Assembly: GCA_024704765.1 (NCBI GenBank)
Contig: JAKMXF010000299.1
Coordinates: 434,001-498,000, forward strand
DNA from: Oopsacas minuta
Taxonomy: Eukaryota > Porifera > Hexactinellida > Lyssacinosida > Leucopsacidae
DNA length: 64,000 bases
Reading direction: 5' to 3'
In this document: positions 54,678 through 64,000 of the stretch, piece after piece
Position numbering within the stretch: the stretch's first letter is position 1
Layout of the letters: each line of letters begins with the position of its first letter
The notes under the pieces: model-generated
What the model saw: the letters and a program-made list of their open reading frames with translations, nothing else
Told to the model about the DNA's origin: nothing
Database searches by the model: none
Translations under genes and position numbers: made by a program

Positions 54678-57600
54678 TCAACTTACCAATTCTGTTTCTT
54701 TTGGCTTGTCCACACGAGTAACTCGGAGCATTCCATGACCATTATGTCCTATTTTCTTTATAACTTCCATTCCGTCCTGTCTCACGAAGCAGCCCCCTCC
54801 CCCAGCACCCCTACCTCCTCCTCCTCCTGAGTAACCACCTCCCCCACCTCCCCCGAATGAGCCAATAGCTCCTCCTCCTCCAAATCCCCCGCACTCTCCT
54901 GACTCTCCTCCTAGAGACGATACAGGAACAAAGGAATGAATCAAATTCTCTGAATGAAACGTAACGCAAATCTATAGTATTAAATTAGCTTATTATTAAG
55001 ATTCCATCTAATAATTCATCAGAAATTGAAATACAAATTGGTTATGCAAATAAAATTCTATAATTCAGCATTTATATTTACCTTAGAATAAGCCCATCAT
55101 CTCAATAAGATCATATGCATAGGAAAAGCGTACGTTGATGTTTGTTTTATTGGAAAGTTCATATCAAGAGAGCTGCTGTAATTTGTATATAATACGTATA
55201 TGTAGCTTTGAATTGTACGAACTATGGATTCGAATTCGTAAATTAACTTTGCAAAAGTGATCGAGTCAGAATTCGAAAAGGACTGATATTTTAAAAACTA
55301 CTCACCTGATACAAATGAAAAACTTGTAGTAGCATTAGTATTGTAACCAGCTCCTCCATATCCAAATGAAGAATTCCTGAATATAGCATCTTTACCACAA
55401 CCACCAGCTGCTCCTCCCATAGCACATTCTTTACCAATACTACCTCCTCCTTCTTCCTATACAAAAGACACATAATTCATAATAATTCATAATAATATCA
55501 AGGTGAGTATTATAGCATTGCGTTGCTGTATTTACGGAAATTACCTCCAAGTTTCCAGGTTGTCCATCAGGATCATCCTCTTCATACCCTCTGGTACCTC
55601 CACCTCCACCAGCTATGATAAGAGGGTTCCTCCTTCCATTAATTGACACAAATGTTCCTCCAGCCCCTCCTGAACAACACCCTCTCTTCTGAGACATACC
55701 CCCGCATAAAATGTCCAAATAGTCATCTAAATACAAAAAGAATTTCAAACATTTTTAGAGAAATTAAGATATACGTAGTTTTACTCTACCTAGTCACTTC
55801 GTGTTTCTTCGTGTATACTGGCATGCATATTTTAAATAGTTATAGAAATATTTCCGTGCGTGAATACAAATCTTAAGAATAAGAAATGTCAGAACTACGG
55901 AACTTGTATCCACCAGGGAAAGGTGATAAATCTAAATAGATTTATACCAGCATAGGTGGCATGAATATACTTGAAAATAATGAAATTAGATTCTGTCATA
56001 CACACATCGTGCTAAGGGTATTTATAAATACCGGAAAATCCTCTCACTAGCAACTCGAGGAGTCCCTCAAGATAACATGAGTCAATCTATGTGTGGCACG
56101 AAATGCTATCAAAATTTGAGTTATTTAAAACGACTATTCGCATACGAGAATGAGTTCATTCCCTGGACTGATAATGATTGGATATGTATGCGAGATATAT
56201 CATATTCATTTGTGAATTTGCTACCTGATATCTGATACAAATATATACACAGCAATGAACACCTGTTCATTAACTAATTCGAGAAAAACGCTTCTCCCAC
56301 TGACATTATCACTTAGAAATAGACCACCCAACAACCACAGGGTGCTCAAGAAGTCCGGATATCAGTCGCAGCAAAGACAAATACTAATTCGAGGCAAAAT
56401 TCTTCCAAACTATCGTAATCGTGAATATAAAAGTACTTAGACAACAGTGAACGCCATATCATGAACTAATTGGATAAAATAATTCTCCCACTGCATAATA
56501 TAGCTTCAAAATAGATTGCTTCACATTCTTACATGCGAATAGTAATTTTTAAATATGCAAATTTTCGATGTCAGATAGTAAAGTGGCAGATACTATATAT
56601 ATATCAGTTATGGCACCAAAACAATATTTAATCTTAATTAATATTTGTATTTTTTGCATATTATTTTAGTATCCACAATCCTCAAGATAAATTTTTCCGG
56701 AACAAGGCAAATTTGCTTTCATAGAATAAATGAGAATAAAACGGAAATGAGTCGTTAATATTTGTTGTTATAAAAAGTCAAAACGTTAGTATTTTGCAAA
56801 TAACAATTCAATCTTAACTACATATAACGATATAACGATATAACGATATAACGATATAACGGTTCTTCAATTAGTGGATATAATCACTATAAAGTGAAAG
56901 CTATTGTTCATTATAACTATAGCTACTTAATAATCTATTCGGAATAACCAACAGCTGGTAATGCATTTGATAACTATTATATCGTCAAATGTATAATGAC
57001 ATAAAAAATTGGATAATGATTAATTAACTCACTCGCATTGAGAAGGAATGTAGCACATAATACAGCACCAGCTCCACCTAGTCTCATTTCTCCATCATCA
57101 GCTTTTGCCCCGAAACTCTCAAACCGATAATATCCTGAGTTAGGTATAACTGATTCCACGATCTCACCGCAATATGTAAACTCAAATGGGAAGTTAGAAT
57201 ATGTTGCAGAGAATGTATGCGACCACATTCCCCAGCCTGCAGCATTTTGAGAGCGAATCCTGAACCTTAATGTATATTCGCATAAAACAATATCATACGC
57301 ATTTATATAATAAAATCATAAGGATCTCGCGCGTGATAATACCCTATGAGATCATATGCTGACCATAACACGATTGCGCGACCATTCAATTACCCAACAT
57401 TAATTGCAGATTTAATGTTACTTAATAGTACTCTATTCTATGGGATTACACTACGATTCTAATTTAATGAAATTACGTAATAGTTTTATAAAGAACATGA
57501 AAGGAAACATAGCATGAGAATACATGTTATTTCGTAGTCACATGCTTGAGTTCACTAATTTAATTGTTACAAGACAATTGAGCGAAATAATGTAGAACTC

Positions 57601-60600
57601 GGGTAAGGCATACTTCTTTCAAACCATATCATAATTTCCCTTCATTTATGTAGTGCAATTCTTAGTATCATAAGTCGTACACTTGGATACTATGTACCAA
57701 CTTTTGTTTCCTGAAGGGATACATCTTATCCGAGTTCAACTATAGTACACATCCGTATCCATTTAAATGGCCGTATGAGATGGCCGGTTGGTTAGGCTGC
57801 AACTTGCAACAGTGAGTATGGAGAAAACTGAACCAATATTTCTGGGGTTTGCATAGAGTCTGAAGGTGAGTGATATCACCTACTTTCTCTTGATCCATAT
57901 TAGGATTCAGTGATTTATATTTTAGATACAAAATACTAAGAATCTTTTTAGTGTTAGAAAGTGAATTCATAACAATCTATCGCAATAATTTTATTACGCG
58001 TATCTTGAATCGTTTTTATCCAAATCACTATTACCATCACTTTATGTATTATCTGTTTTAGTGGTGAATTTAAGGCAAACACTTAAAGTGATTTCATCAT
58101 AGAATTATCAGAGCAGACTTTTTTTCACAGAATAGCAAATTACTGGTTTCACGTGTCATGGACAGATTGACGAGTTTTTTGAAATAACAACGAGTAATGA
58201 GCGACTTCATGACACAAAATACAACATACTGACGTCATATGAAAAGTCTGTGAATAAAGCACCTATCCTTTATATATTACAAAACGTGGGACAAGTCTAA
58301 TTTACAGAGATGATGCGTTACCTAATGTTTATGATAACATTTTGTATTACATTGGAGTTTGTTGTATATCAGCAAACTTTGGTTTTTGTTCTCAAACAGT
58401 TATTTATATGTAAAGTCACAAAGAGGTGCCAACCTTATTAGTACAAAATCTACACTTGGGACCTATGGGAAATTATCTCCATAGAAATCTCGGTTTAGTT
58501 CATCAACAAGGAAGGTGAATAATCAAGTAGTTGTGAGTTTGTATTCGAGGTAATATATAAATCAGAAATCGATTTGAATATAAAAGATAATCATATCCTA
58601 CCTGTAAGTACATCCAGGAGCTAATCCTATAATCCTAACACTAACTAGAGAACCATCATAGAACGTAACTTGACCATCTTCCTCCTTCAAGCAATGTTTC
58701 TCTTCCATTACAAGTTCTCTCTCTATTTCGTACTGTAGTACTTTCATGTCAGGAGGGTCCCATTGAATGTACAATGAACCTACAATGCATTATAACAAAT
58801 ATGAATACTTATAATAAGGGATTCCATAATCTAATCAGGATACTACAATACAATAATATGGATTTTCAGAAAGATGTCTGTTTGTGATAATAATATATAC
58901 TACATTGTAATTCTTATCAACATGTTTATTTTCAAATATATTCACGATATATAACTCAATCTACAATCATCACTATAAACTCAGGTTACATTGAAAAAGA
59001 ATTTTGTGCTTAAGTATATCAGTGTAGGATTGTACGTGTATCAGTTTGTTTGTATCGAATTGTATAAAAATGGTCATGAGAGACACTAACCATGATTATT
59101 AAAATACCATTAAGAAATGTCCAGGCGACGATGTGTACGATTACAGTTTGTATAAGTAAGACTAATCACCTTTAATATGCACAGCCTCGATATTTTTTGG
59201 TATAGGTCCTCCCCCTACTACACCAAAGTTCTCCACCAGCTGAATAAATGTAGTATCTAGATACACAGGAAGACCCGTGTTAGCTAGAGGCTTATGTAAA
59301 CCTTTATCTTCATCTCGTAGCGTCTCATCCAGCTTGTTAATCACTGAGTCACTGTTACGTAAGAACTCACTAGTGTCTTTCTGTAGGAGGACATTCGCAA
59401 AATCGATACACCTGTAAAAGCACAAATAATATCAATGGCTTAGGGATCATTTGAGTAGAATATTCCAAAAACAATTCGTGTAATCACATATTTAAACAAT
59501 TATAACATAACTAAAGATTATGCTTCCAAACAGTAAATATAACTTTACTAGTTTCCTAACTCACTTAGATATCCTGGTAGCAGCAACAGCAAGATGTTCC
59601 TGTTGATACTGTAGTCTAGCTGTTCTATTCTTCTCCTCTGTCTCTACCATACTGAGGAGAGCTGCTTGTCTCTTCTGTAACGCAGCCTCAAGAGCTCTAC
59701 ACTCTATACGAATACAGTCCATAGCTCTGTCTGCTGAAGGTCTTAGATCAGTTAGAATGCATTTTACCTGATACAACATAAGAATAATTAATTTGACATT
59801 CCAGGGAACGGTTGAGCCAATTGGGGTCATCCATTCTAATGGAGTTATACATCACTAATGATCTGAAAATTGTTTAAATGTGGACCCAAACCGTTTAAGT
59901 ATTTCATCGGGTCATATCAAAGTAATTATTGAGCTTCGAAGTAAAGGGAGTTAAAATTATATTTAATTTATGATTTTAAAGTTATATCAAATTCGATTGA
60001 TTGTATGTAATTACACTCACCTGCTCCATAGCACCCCTAATGGTGAATTGATATGCTTGTAGATGTCTCAGCTGTGATCTGAGTCTGTCTTTGTGAGAAG
60101 AAACTGCTTCCGGAATAGCTACAACATCTGACTCAGATATTCCAGATTCTTGTTTACAGATTACACATTTCAGAGATTTCTCAGACACACAATAGAATTC
60201 TAGTGGGTTGTTATGAGCAGCACATACTGGTCTAGCTTCATATTCTGTAGTAACACCGAGTGGTGTAGGATTGTGGAGCTCTGTAATACAAAGTAATAAT
60301 AAATTGAAATTGTATGTTGAAAGTATTGTTCAGTGTACAGTTGAAATAGGGTTTTTTTGTTCATTTGATTACACTGCCAAAGCAAAGGCTGTATATATTA
60401 GCTATAAATGTACCATTCAATTACTTTTGAAAGAACACTAAAATATGGGACAAATGAGTGGAACTAACTATAAATTGTCTACATCCTCAGAGAAACAAAA
60501 AAGTAAATAAGACAAAAATTCCGAATAAACAATTTATACAAAGATTTCAGGACAAATAACCAGATGACAAATAACGATATCTACTGTATGTGTAATAATT

Positions 60601-61070
60601 ATCTACATATAGAAAAAACACTCACTTGCGATTGGAGAAGGTCTATCATGCTCCACATTAGAACATCTCAAACAAAGTCTAAATCCATCAGGACCACAAT
60701 GTTCACAGTAAACTTGTGCTTCAGCCATTCTACAAGCCTCACAAAGAGGTACACGAGGTTTAGGTGTATAGTTATCCTGTTTCTCCAGTATTTCAAGAAT
60801 AGCATAGTTTATACGTAGTGATTGAGTACCAAATTCTACCTGTGTTTTTCTCATGCAAGCAGGACACTGTATATTTCCTATCTGTGATACTTCACCCATA
60901 CAGCGTGTACAAAATGTATGTCCACAGTCCAATATCCGAGGTTGTAGATCTCCTTCTACTTGATAAGGTTGATGACATACTCCGCATTCAAATGCTTTGA
61001 AACGTTTTGCGAAATTCACTGCATTTCCAACAGAATTGAATTCTGCCATGATTGAGCTAAATAATTTCAT
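54678..61070 (-). CDS. TRIM protein: RING, two B-boxes, coiled coil, FN3 and ALK/LTK-type glycine-rich domain
   Basis: Exons from the 5' end: 61070-60626, 60280-60021, 59767-59565, 59411-59170, 58779-58602, 57265-57033, 55726-55545, 55456-55306, 54910-54678; all join in frame to about 708 residues. A second ATG at 61049 is also plausible. The RING is canonical C3HC4 (CGVC, CGHTFCTRCM, CPAC), then B-box 1 (CEACRM, YCEHC), B-box 2 (CAAHNNPLEFYC, CVIC), a coiled coil, and an FN3 domain (LYIQWDPPD to YRFRIRSQNAAGWG). In place of a SPRY domain comes a glycine-rich domain like that of ALK/LTK (GYYRFESFGAKA, PLIIAGGGGG, runs of GGGG, final HGMLRVTRV). RING plus FN3 suggests a class I TRIM E3 ubiquitin ligase. 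There is no signal peptide, so the glycine-rich domain should be cytosolic. The end is uncertain: the frame stops at 54678, but a good donor (gtaagt) overlaps at 54686, so a further exon is possible. Confidence 0.85.
56134..56505 (+). repeat. 370-bp dispersed repeat, copy 1 (in a TRIM intron)
   Basis: This copy is about 90 percent identical, by eye, to the inverted copy at 61158-61532. Shared text includes CAGCAAAG, TCAAGAAGTCCGGATATCAG and GAGAAAAACGCTTCTCCCAC. Within the element, the ACTAATTCGAGAAAA/TTCTCCCACTG block occurs twice, so it is built of two related half units. It sits in the intron between TRIM exons ending at 57033 and starting at 55726. Confidence 0.8.
56824..56861. repeat. 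ATAACGAT octanucleotide tandem repeat
   Basis: Between four and five uninterrupted units of ATAACGAT lie in the TRIM intron 6. Confidence 0.85.
57266..58601. other. TRIM intron 5 with a degenerate MITE
   Basis: No coding sequence was recognised in this 1.3-kb intron. At about 57592-57744 is a diverged MITE of the AACTCGGATAAGACG family: left GTAGAACTCGGGTAAGGC, right CTTATCCGAGTTCAAC. A 76-residue open frame on the minus strand at 57740-57970 has no recognisable similarity. Confidence 0.55.
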
Positions 61071-61157
61071 ATGTCGAGATATTAATACAATATATTTGAT
61101 GAGAAAATATATTTCTCCTACGAAAGGAAAAAGTATATTAAGGCCATGTATTTTGAA

Positions 61158-61532
61158 GCGATATTATATATTCGCAGTGGAAGAACGATTTTTATCGAAT
61201 TAGTTCATGATATGGCGTTCACTGTTGTATAAGTGCTTTTACATTCACGATTACGATAGTTGAGAAGGATTTTGCCTCGAATTAGTATTTACCTTTGCTG
61301 CGACTGATATCCGGACTTCTTGAGCACTCTGTGGTTGTTGGGTGGTCTATTCTAAGGGATAATGTCAGTGGGAGAAGCGTTTTTCTCGAATTAGTTAATG
61401 AACAGGTGTTCACTGCTGTACATGTGTGTATCAGATTTCAGGTAGCAAGTTCACAAATGAATTTATATATCTCGCATACATATCCAATCATTATCAGCCC
61501 AGCGAATGAACTCATTCTCTCATGCGAATAGT
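61158..61532 (-). repeat. 370-bp dispersed repeat, copy 2 (upstream of TRIM)
   Basis: Inverted relative to copy 1 at 56134-56505 and closely similar over its full length. It begins 88 bp upstream of the first TRIM ATG, so it may contribute to the TRIM promoter or the 5' untranslated region. A third, more diverged partial copy lies at 23690-23890. Confidence 0.8.
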
Positions 61533-61678
61533 AATTATATTACCTACTTATACTGGGGTAAACTCTCAGCGAATTTGATCTCATTTTTTGAGATATTTCT
61601 AGATATTTTCGGGTGGAATAGAGGCAATAACGTGAAATCCTGGGAAATTAGTGAAAAGGGGTTGGTAAGTATAATCAT

Positions 61679-61807
61679 GAGCGTAGCTAGCATTGATGCA
61701 GAGGAGGCAATTGCCTCTCCATATCTTTATATTATAATCCCAAACTAATTGAGGCAAATATTCACCTATGCCATGCCTCCTCTCTCTAGAATCTCTAGTT
61801 ACGCCCC
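61679..61807. mobile_element. MITE with GAGCGTAGCTAG ends
   Basis: The left end GAGCGTAGCTAGCATTGATG and the right end CTCTAGTTACGCCCC pair imperfectly. Inside, AGGAGGCAATTGCCTC is a perfect small palindrome and GAGGCAT/ATGCCTC also pair. No clear target duplication was seen. It lies between TRIM and BAZ1. Confidence 0.5.
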
Positions 61808-62021
61808 AGATAATAGTGTCCCGAAAGTTTGTGCAAGATTTTCTACCAAATTTCTGATAAAAATGAATTGTAAATTAATTAAAAGTGAAATCAAATCCGT
61901 AATTATTAACAGCTGTGTAGTATAACACATTACGTGGTAACAAGTTATTCATTACATATTTACTTACTGCGGTGTTTACATGGAAGAATGGGAGGGAATA
62001 ATTGAGTTACTGAATGAAAAA

Positions 62022-64000
62022 TTAATTATAAAATACGTCAGGATACTGACTAGATAGTTTACGATAGAAACTACGTAGATTGTTAGCAGCTCGTGAGATT
62101 GGTGAATTTGGTTTATTGTAAGTTGCACAATTTGTGAAGATAAGCTCCATGTCTTGATCAAATTCATTAGCAGATCGGTAGATATTTTGTGATATTTTAT
62201 CGCCAATAGTTTGGAGACACATTGGATGTTTTATTATCTGCGAATAGTCCGGTACATACCGATCCGATACCGGTTCTAGGAAGGGATCAGCCAAACGATG
62301 ATTTTGTACTTTTTCCAAAATTTCTTCACAAAGAACCATGGTAGCTACAATTTCGATTTTCTGCTTTTTACTTCGAGTCTTTTTCAGAGCAGGTTCATTA
62401 CGTTTTCTCTTTCCCGTAATGACAGTTTTACTTTCCTTCTTATTTCTTAATTTTTGTTTCTCACTTGAATCAGAGCTGTTTGAAGTTTCAGACGAATCAC
62501 TGCTTTCATTTGAGCTTTCTTCCTCACTACTCTCTGTATCAGAAGCACTAACTTTCTCAGTGTAAGCCCCTCTTGCTTTACGGGACTTTGGACGTACAGG
62601 GGAAGTAGGCTGACAATCTGGACAGAACCAGTCGGTTTTTGGTATGAACTTAAGTGGGGGTGTTAAGCAAAATGTGTGGTAACCTCGATCACACTTGTCA
62701 CAAAGTAGGAGGCAGTTTTCATCTTTACCTCTACGACATATCTTACAGCGAGCATTCATAAGAGATTTATTCCAAGCAATGGAATATTCTAGAACAGAGA
62801 GATGTAGAGCTATCTGAGATAGACTCGTGCATTTTGAGAGAGAACATCTCCAAGCTTTAGCGCAGCTATATTGAACGTCAGCTGTTTGTTTCTTTTTCCC
62901 CTGTAAAGTTATATTCGAATTTCCAAGAGGTTGTTTGAGATATTTCGAATCAATACCTTCCTGTAGATTCAATAAACACTTTGACATTTCATAAACAACT
63001 CCATAAACAAGTTTATCACTCTCAACAGTAGGATTTAGCCTTACATAAGGAGTTACGCCAAATGTATCATCTGGTAGAAGTTCTCCTGTTTCAGGGAGCT
63101 TAACCGTAGACCCTATAGCTGTCTTGCTAGGAGAGGTCAAAGGACAACCTCCCTTCATAAAATCTTCTCTCCACCCAGTACGGTTTACCTCTGACAATGC
63201 ACCGAATCCACTGGTATATACCTTCTCTTCCAAATCGAGAATTTGTTCCCGTAGTGCTAACTCTAAGTATTCAGAAGCTTGCTCTGTGTTAGCTACTAAT
63301 CTTGCTACAGGATTATCATTCTTATTATCCATGTCGTCACTTGGTGACGTCACATTTTCTTGAGTAATTTTCTCAATTCTATCGAATATAGCTGCTCTAT
63401 ATTTGTCAATATTTGCCAGTAAATGAGCTTCACGGATACCCCTCCTACTCAGAGATTGGTAGAAAGATTCTATTTCAGGTATGGTAGCGTAGCTTGACCA
63501 TTTCTTGATTTCTCCTTGAATATTGAAAGAACTGTTAATTTCAGGTTTATCATATGTTTCATTTGGTGATTGATCATTTATGGAAATCGGTATATCAACC
63601 ATTTGTTGTTGTTGTGAAATCGTATCTTCCTGATATGATTCTTCAGGCATATACAGTGTAACAACTTCAATAGGTCTCTCAAGTATGTATGCCTCATGAC
63701 TTAAGTCTGGTGGTAGGTTACAAATAGGATTTCCTATGTCCATATTCAAACTAGTTTGGTTTTCAATTGACATTTCAGAAACTATCTGAGAGGATTGAAA
63801 AATTGGTTCAGGTTGTTCAGGTTGTTCTAGAATATTCGATTCTATATTCTTATAGTGTAGCATTAGTTCATTGACTTCATCGGGTAATGCTATATCTTTA
63901 CTGGTCATAGGTTCAACGAATATGCCAGGTAGACATTGAAATAGCCAGTAACGAGTATGAAACCTGTCTCTACCCAGTATAACAGCTCTGAGACTTGCAT
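62022..64000 (-). CDS. BAZ1-type (ACF1/WSTF) chromatin remodeller subunit, C-terminal part, cut by window edge
   Basis: BAZ1A and BAZ1B partner ISWI ATPases to space nucleosomes. The minus-strand frame is open from the window edge for 658 residues to the stop at 62022. At the edge it reads [20 protein letters not shown], the WHIM-type motif of this family. A linker region with [20 protein letters not shown] and [10 protein letters not shown] leads into a PHD finger ([27 protein letters not shown]). A Ser/Glu-rich and then basic linker follows, with a C-terminal bromodomain ([32 protein letters not shown]); the acetyl-lysine-binding asparagine in TYNKP is present. The ISAWNK-CK-C arrangement is closest to BAZ1B but a BAZ1A assignment cannot be excluded. 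The N-terminal WAC and DDT regions lie beyond the window. No intron interrupts the visible 2 kb. Confidence 0.92.
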   Translation of the reverse strand, partial: ASLRAVILGRDRFHTRYWLFQCLPGIFVEPMTSKDIALPDEVNELMLHYKNIESNILEQPEQPEPIFQSSQIVSEMSIENQTSLNMDIGNPICNLPPDLSHEAYILERPIEVVTLYMPEESYQEDTISQQQQMVDIPISINDQSPNETYDKPEINSSFNIQGEIKKWSSYATIPEIESFYQSLSRRGIREAHLLANIDKYRAAIFDRIEKITQENVTSPSDDMDNKNDNPVARLVANTEQASEYLELALREQILDLEEKVYTSGFGALSEVNRTGWREDFMKGGCPLTSPSKTAIGSTVKLPETGELLPDDTFGVTPYVRLNPTVESDKLVYGVVYEMSKCLLNLQEGIDSKYLKQPLGNSNITLQGKKKQTADVQYSCAKAWRCSLSKCTSLSQIALHLSVLEYSIAWNKSLMNARCKICRRGKDENCLLLCDKCDRGYHTFCLTPPLKFIPKTDWFCPDCQPTSPVRPKSRKARGAYTEKVSASDTESSEEESSNESSDSSETSNSSDSSEKQKLRNKKESKTVITGKRKRNEPALKKTRSKKQKIEIVATMVLCEEILEKVQNHRLADPFLEPVSDRYVPDYSQIIKHPMCLQTIGDKISQNIYRSANEFDQDMELIFTNCATYNKPNSPISRAANNLRSFYRKLSSQYPDVFYN

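Noticed and set aside
53427..54910. TRIM-TRAF fusion gene
   Set aside because: A splice from the TRIM donor at 54686 to an acceptor just before the TRAF ATG would be in phase, but that has a one in three chance. TRAF has its own good start and a likely untranslated exon near 53.7 kb.
54678..55748. Glycine-rich frames as low-complexity noise or an artefact
   Set aside because: Three exons with matching phases, cysteines and the conserved PLIIAGGGGG and C-terminal beta-strand segments fit the ALK-type domain, so they were kept as coding.
56134..61532. Inverted repeats as the ends of one large transposon carrying TRIM
   Set aside because: TRIM exons extend outside the pair (to 54678), a third copy lies alone at 23.7 kb, and no flanking target duplication was seen.
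62338..62565. Serine-rich plus-strand frame within BAZ1
   Set aside because: Antisense shadow of the Ser/Glu-rich linker of the bromodomain protein.

Overview
This window is nuclear DNA from an animal. It is AT-rich, with spliceosomal introns (GT-AG, short pyrimidine-rich acceptors), metazoan-specific signalling genes (tuberin, RasGAP, Axin, TRAF, TRIM, BAZ1) and many short non-autonomous DNA transposons. The proteins match vertebrate families well in their domains but are divergent elsewhere. A sponge or another early-branching invertebrate would fit, but the sequence alone does not settle the lineage. No tRNA, rRNA, CRISPR array or prokaryotic signal was recognised.

Layout, left half (+ strand genes). 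1-5.9 kb has no recognisable gene. A tuberin (TSC2) gene follows as one uninterrupted reading frame (6.09-10.95 kb). A p120 RasGAP (RASA1) gene of at least 23 exons covers 13.87-25.03 kb. One of its introns holds a complete intronless MFS sugar-porter-like gene on the same strand (20.3-21.8 kb). Another holds a broken transposon-type gene fragment (16.7-17.2 kb, minus strand). A five-exon Rac GTPase lies at 25.96-32.28 kb. 32.3-38.1 kb is gene-free and repeat-rich, with a 938-bp near-perfect palindrome at 34.84-35.78 kb. A ten-exon Axin gene (RGS, GSK3-binding helix, DIX) covers 38.18-43.51 kb. An intronless DDX6/Me31B helicase lies at 45.59-47.07 kb.

Layout, right half (mainly - strand). A six-exon TRAF gene (53.43 to 48.41 kb) contains an intronless NHL beta-propeller gene on the opposite strand, inside one of its introns (50.08-50.98 kb). 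Next is a nine-exon TRIM gene (61.07 to 54.68 kb) whose usual C-terminal SPRY domain is replaced by an ALK/LTK-type glycine-rich domain after the FN3 domain. The right edge holds the C-terminal part of a BAZ1-type chromatin remodeller subunit (PHD finger and bromodomain).

How the genes relate. TSC2, RASA1, Rac and Axin all act around small GTPases, growth control or Wnt signalling; TRAF, NHL and TRIM are ubiquitin-signalling types. There is no evidence that either set is a functional cluster. The most unusual structures are two long palindromes centred exactly on pogo-like MITEs, a hAT-type MITE nested in a pogo-like MITE with target duplications still visible, two intronless genes nested in introns, and the TRIM-FN3-glycine-rich protein. 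Exon boundaries were read by eye from splice signals; phases sum correctly for RASA1, Rac, Axin, TRAF and TRIM except where noted.
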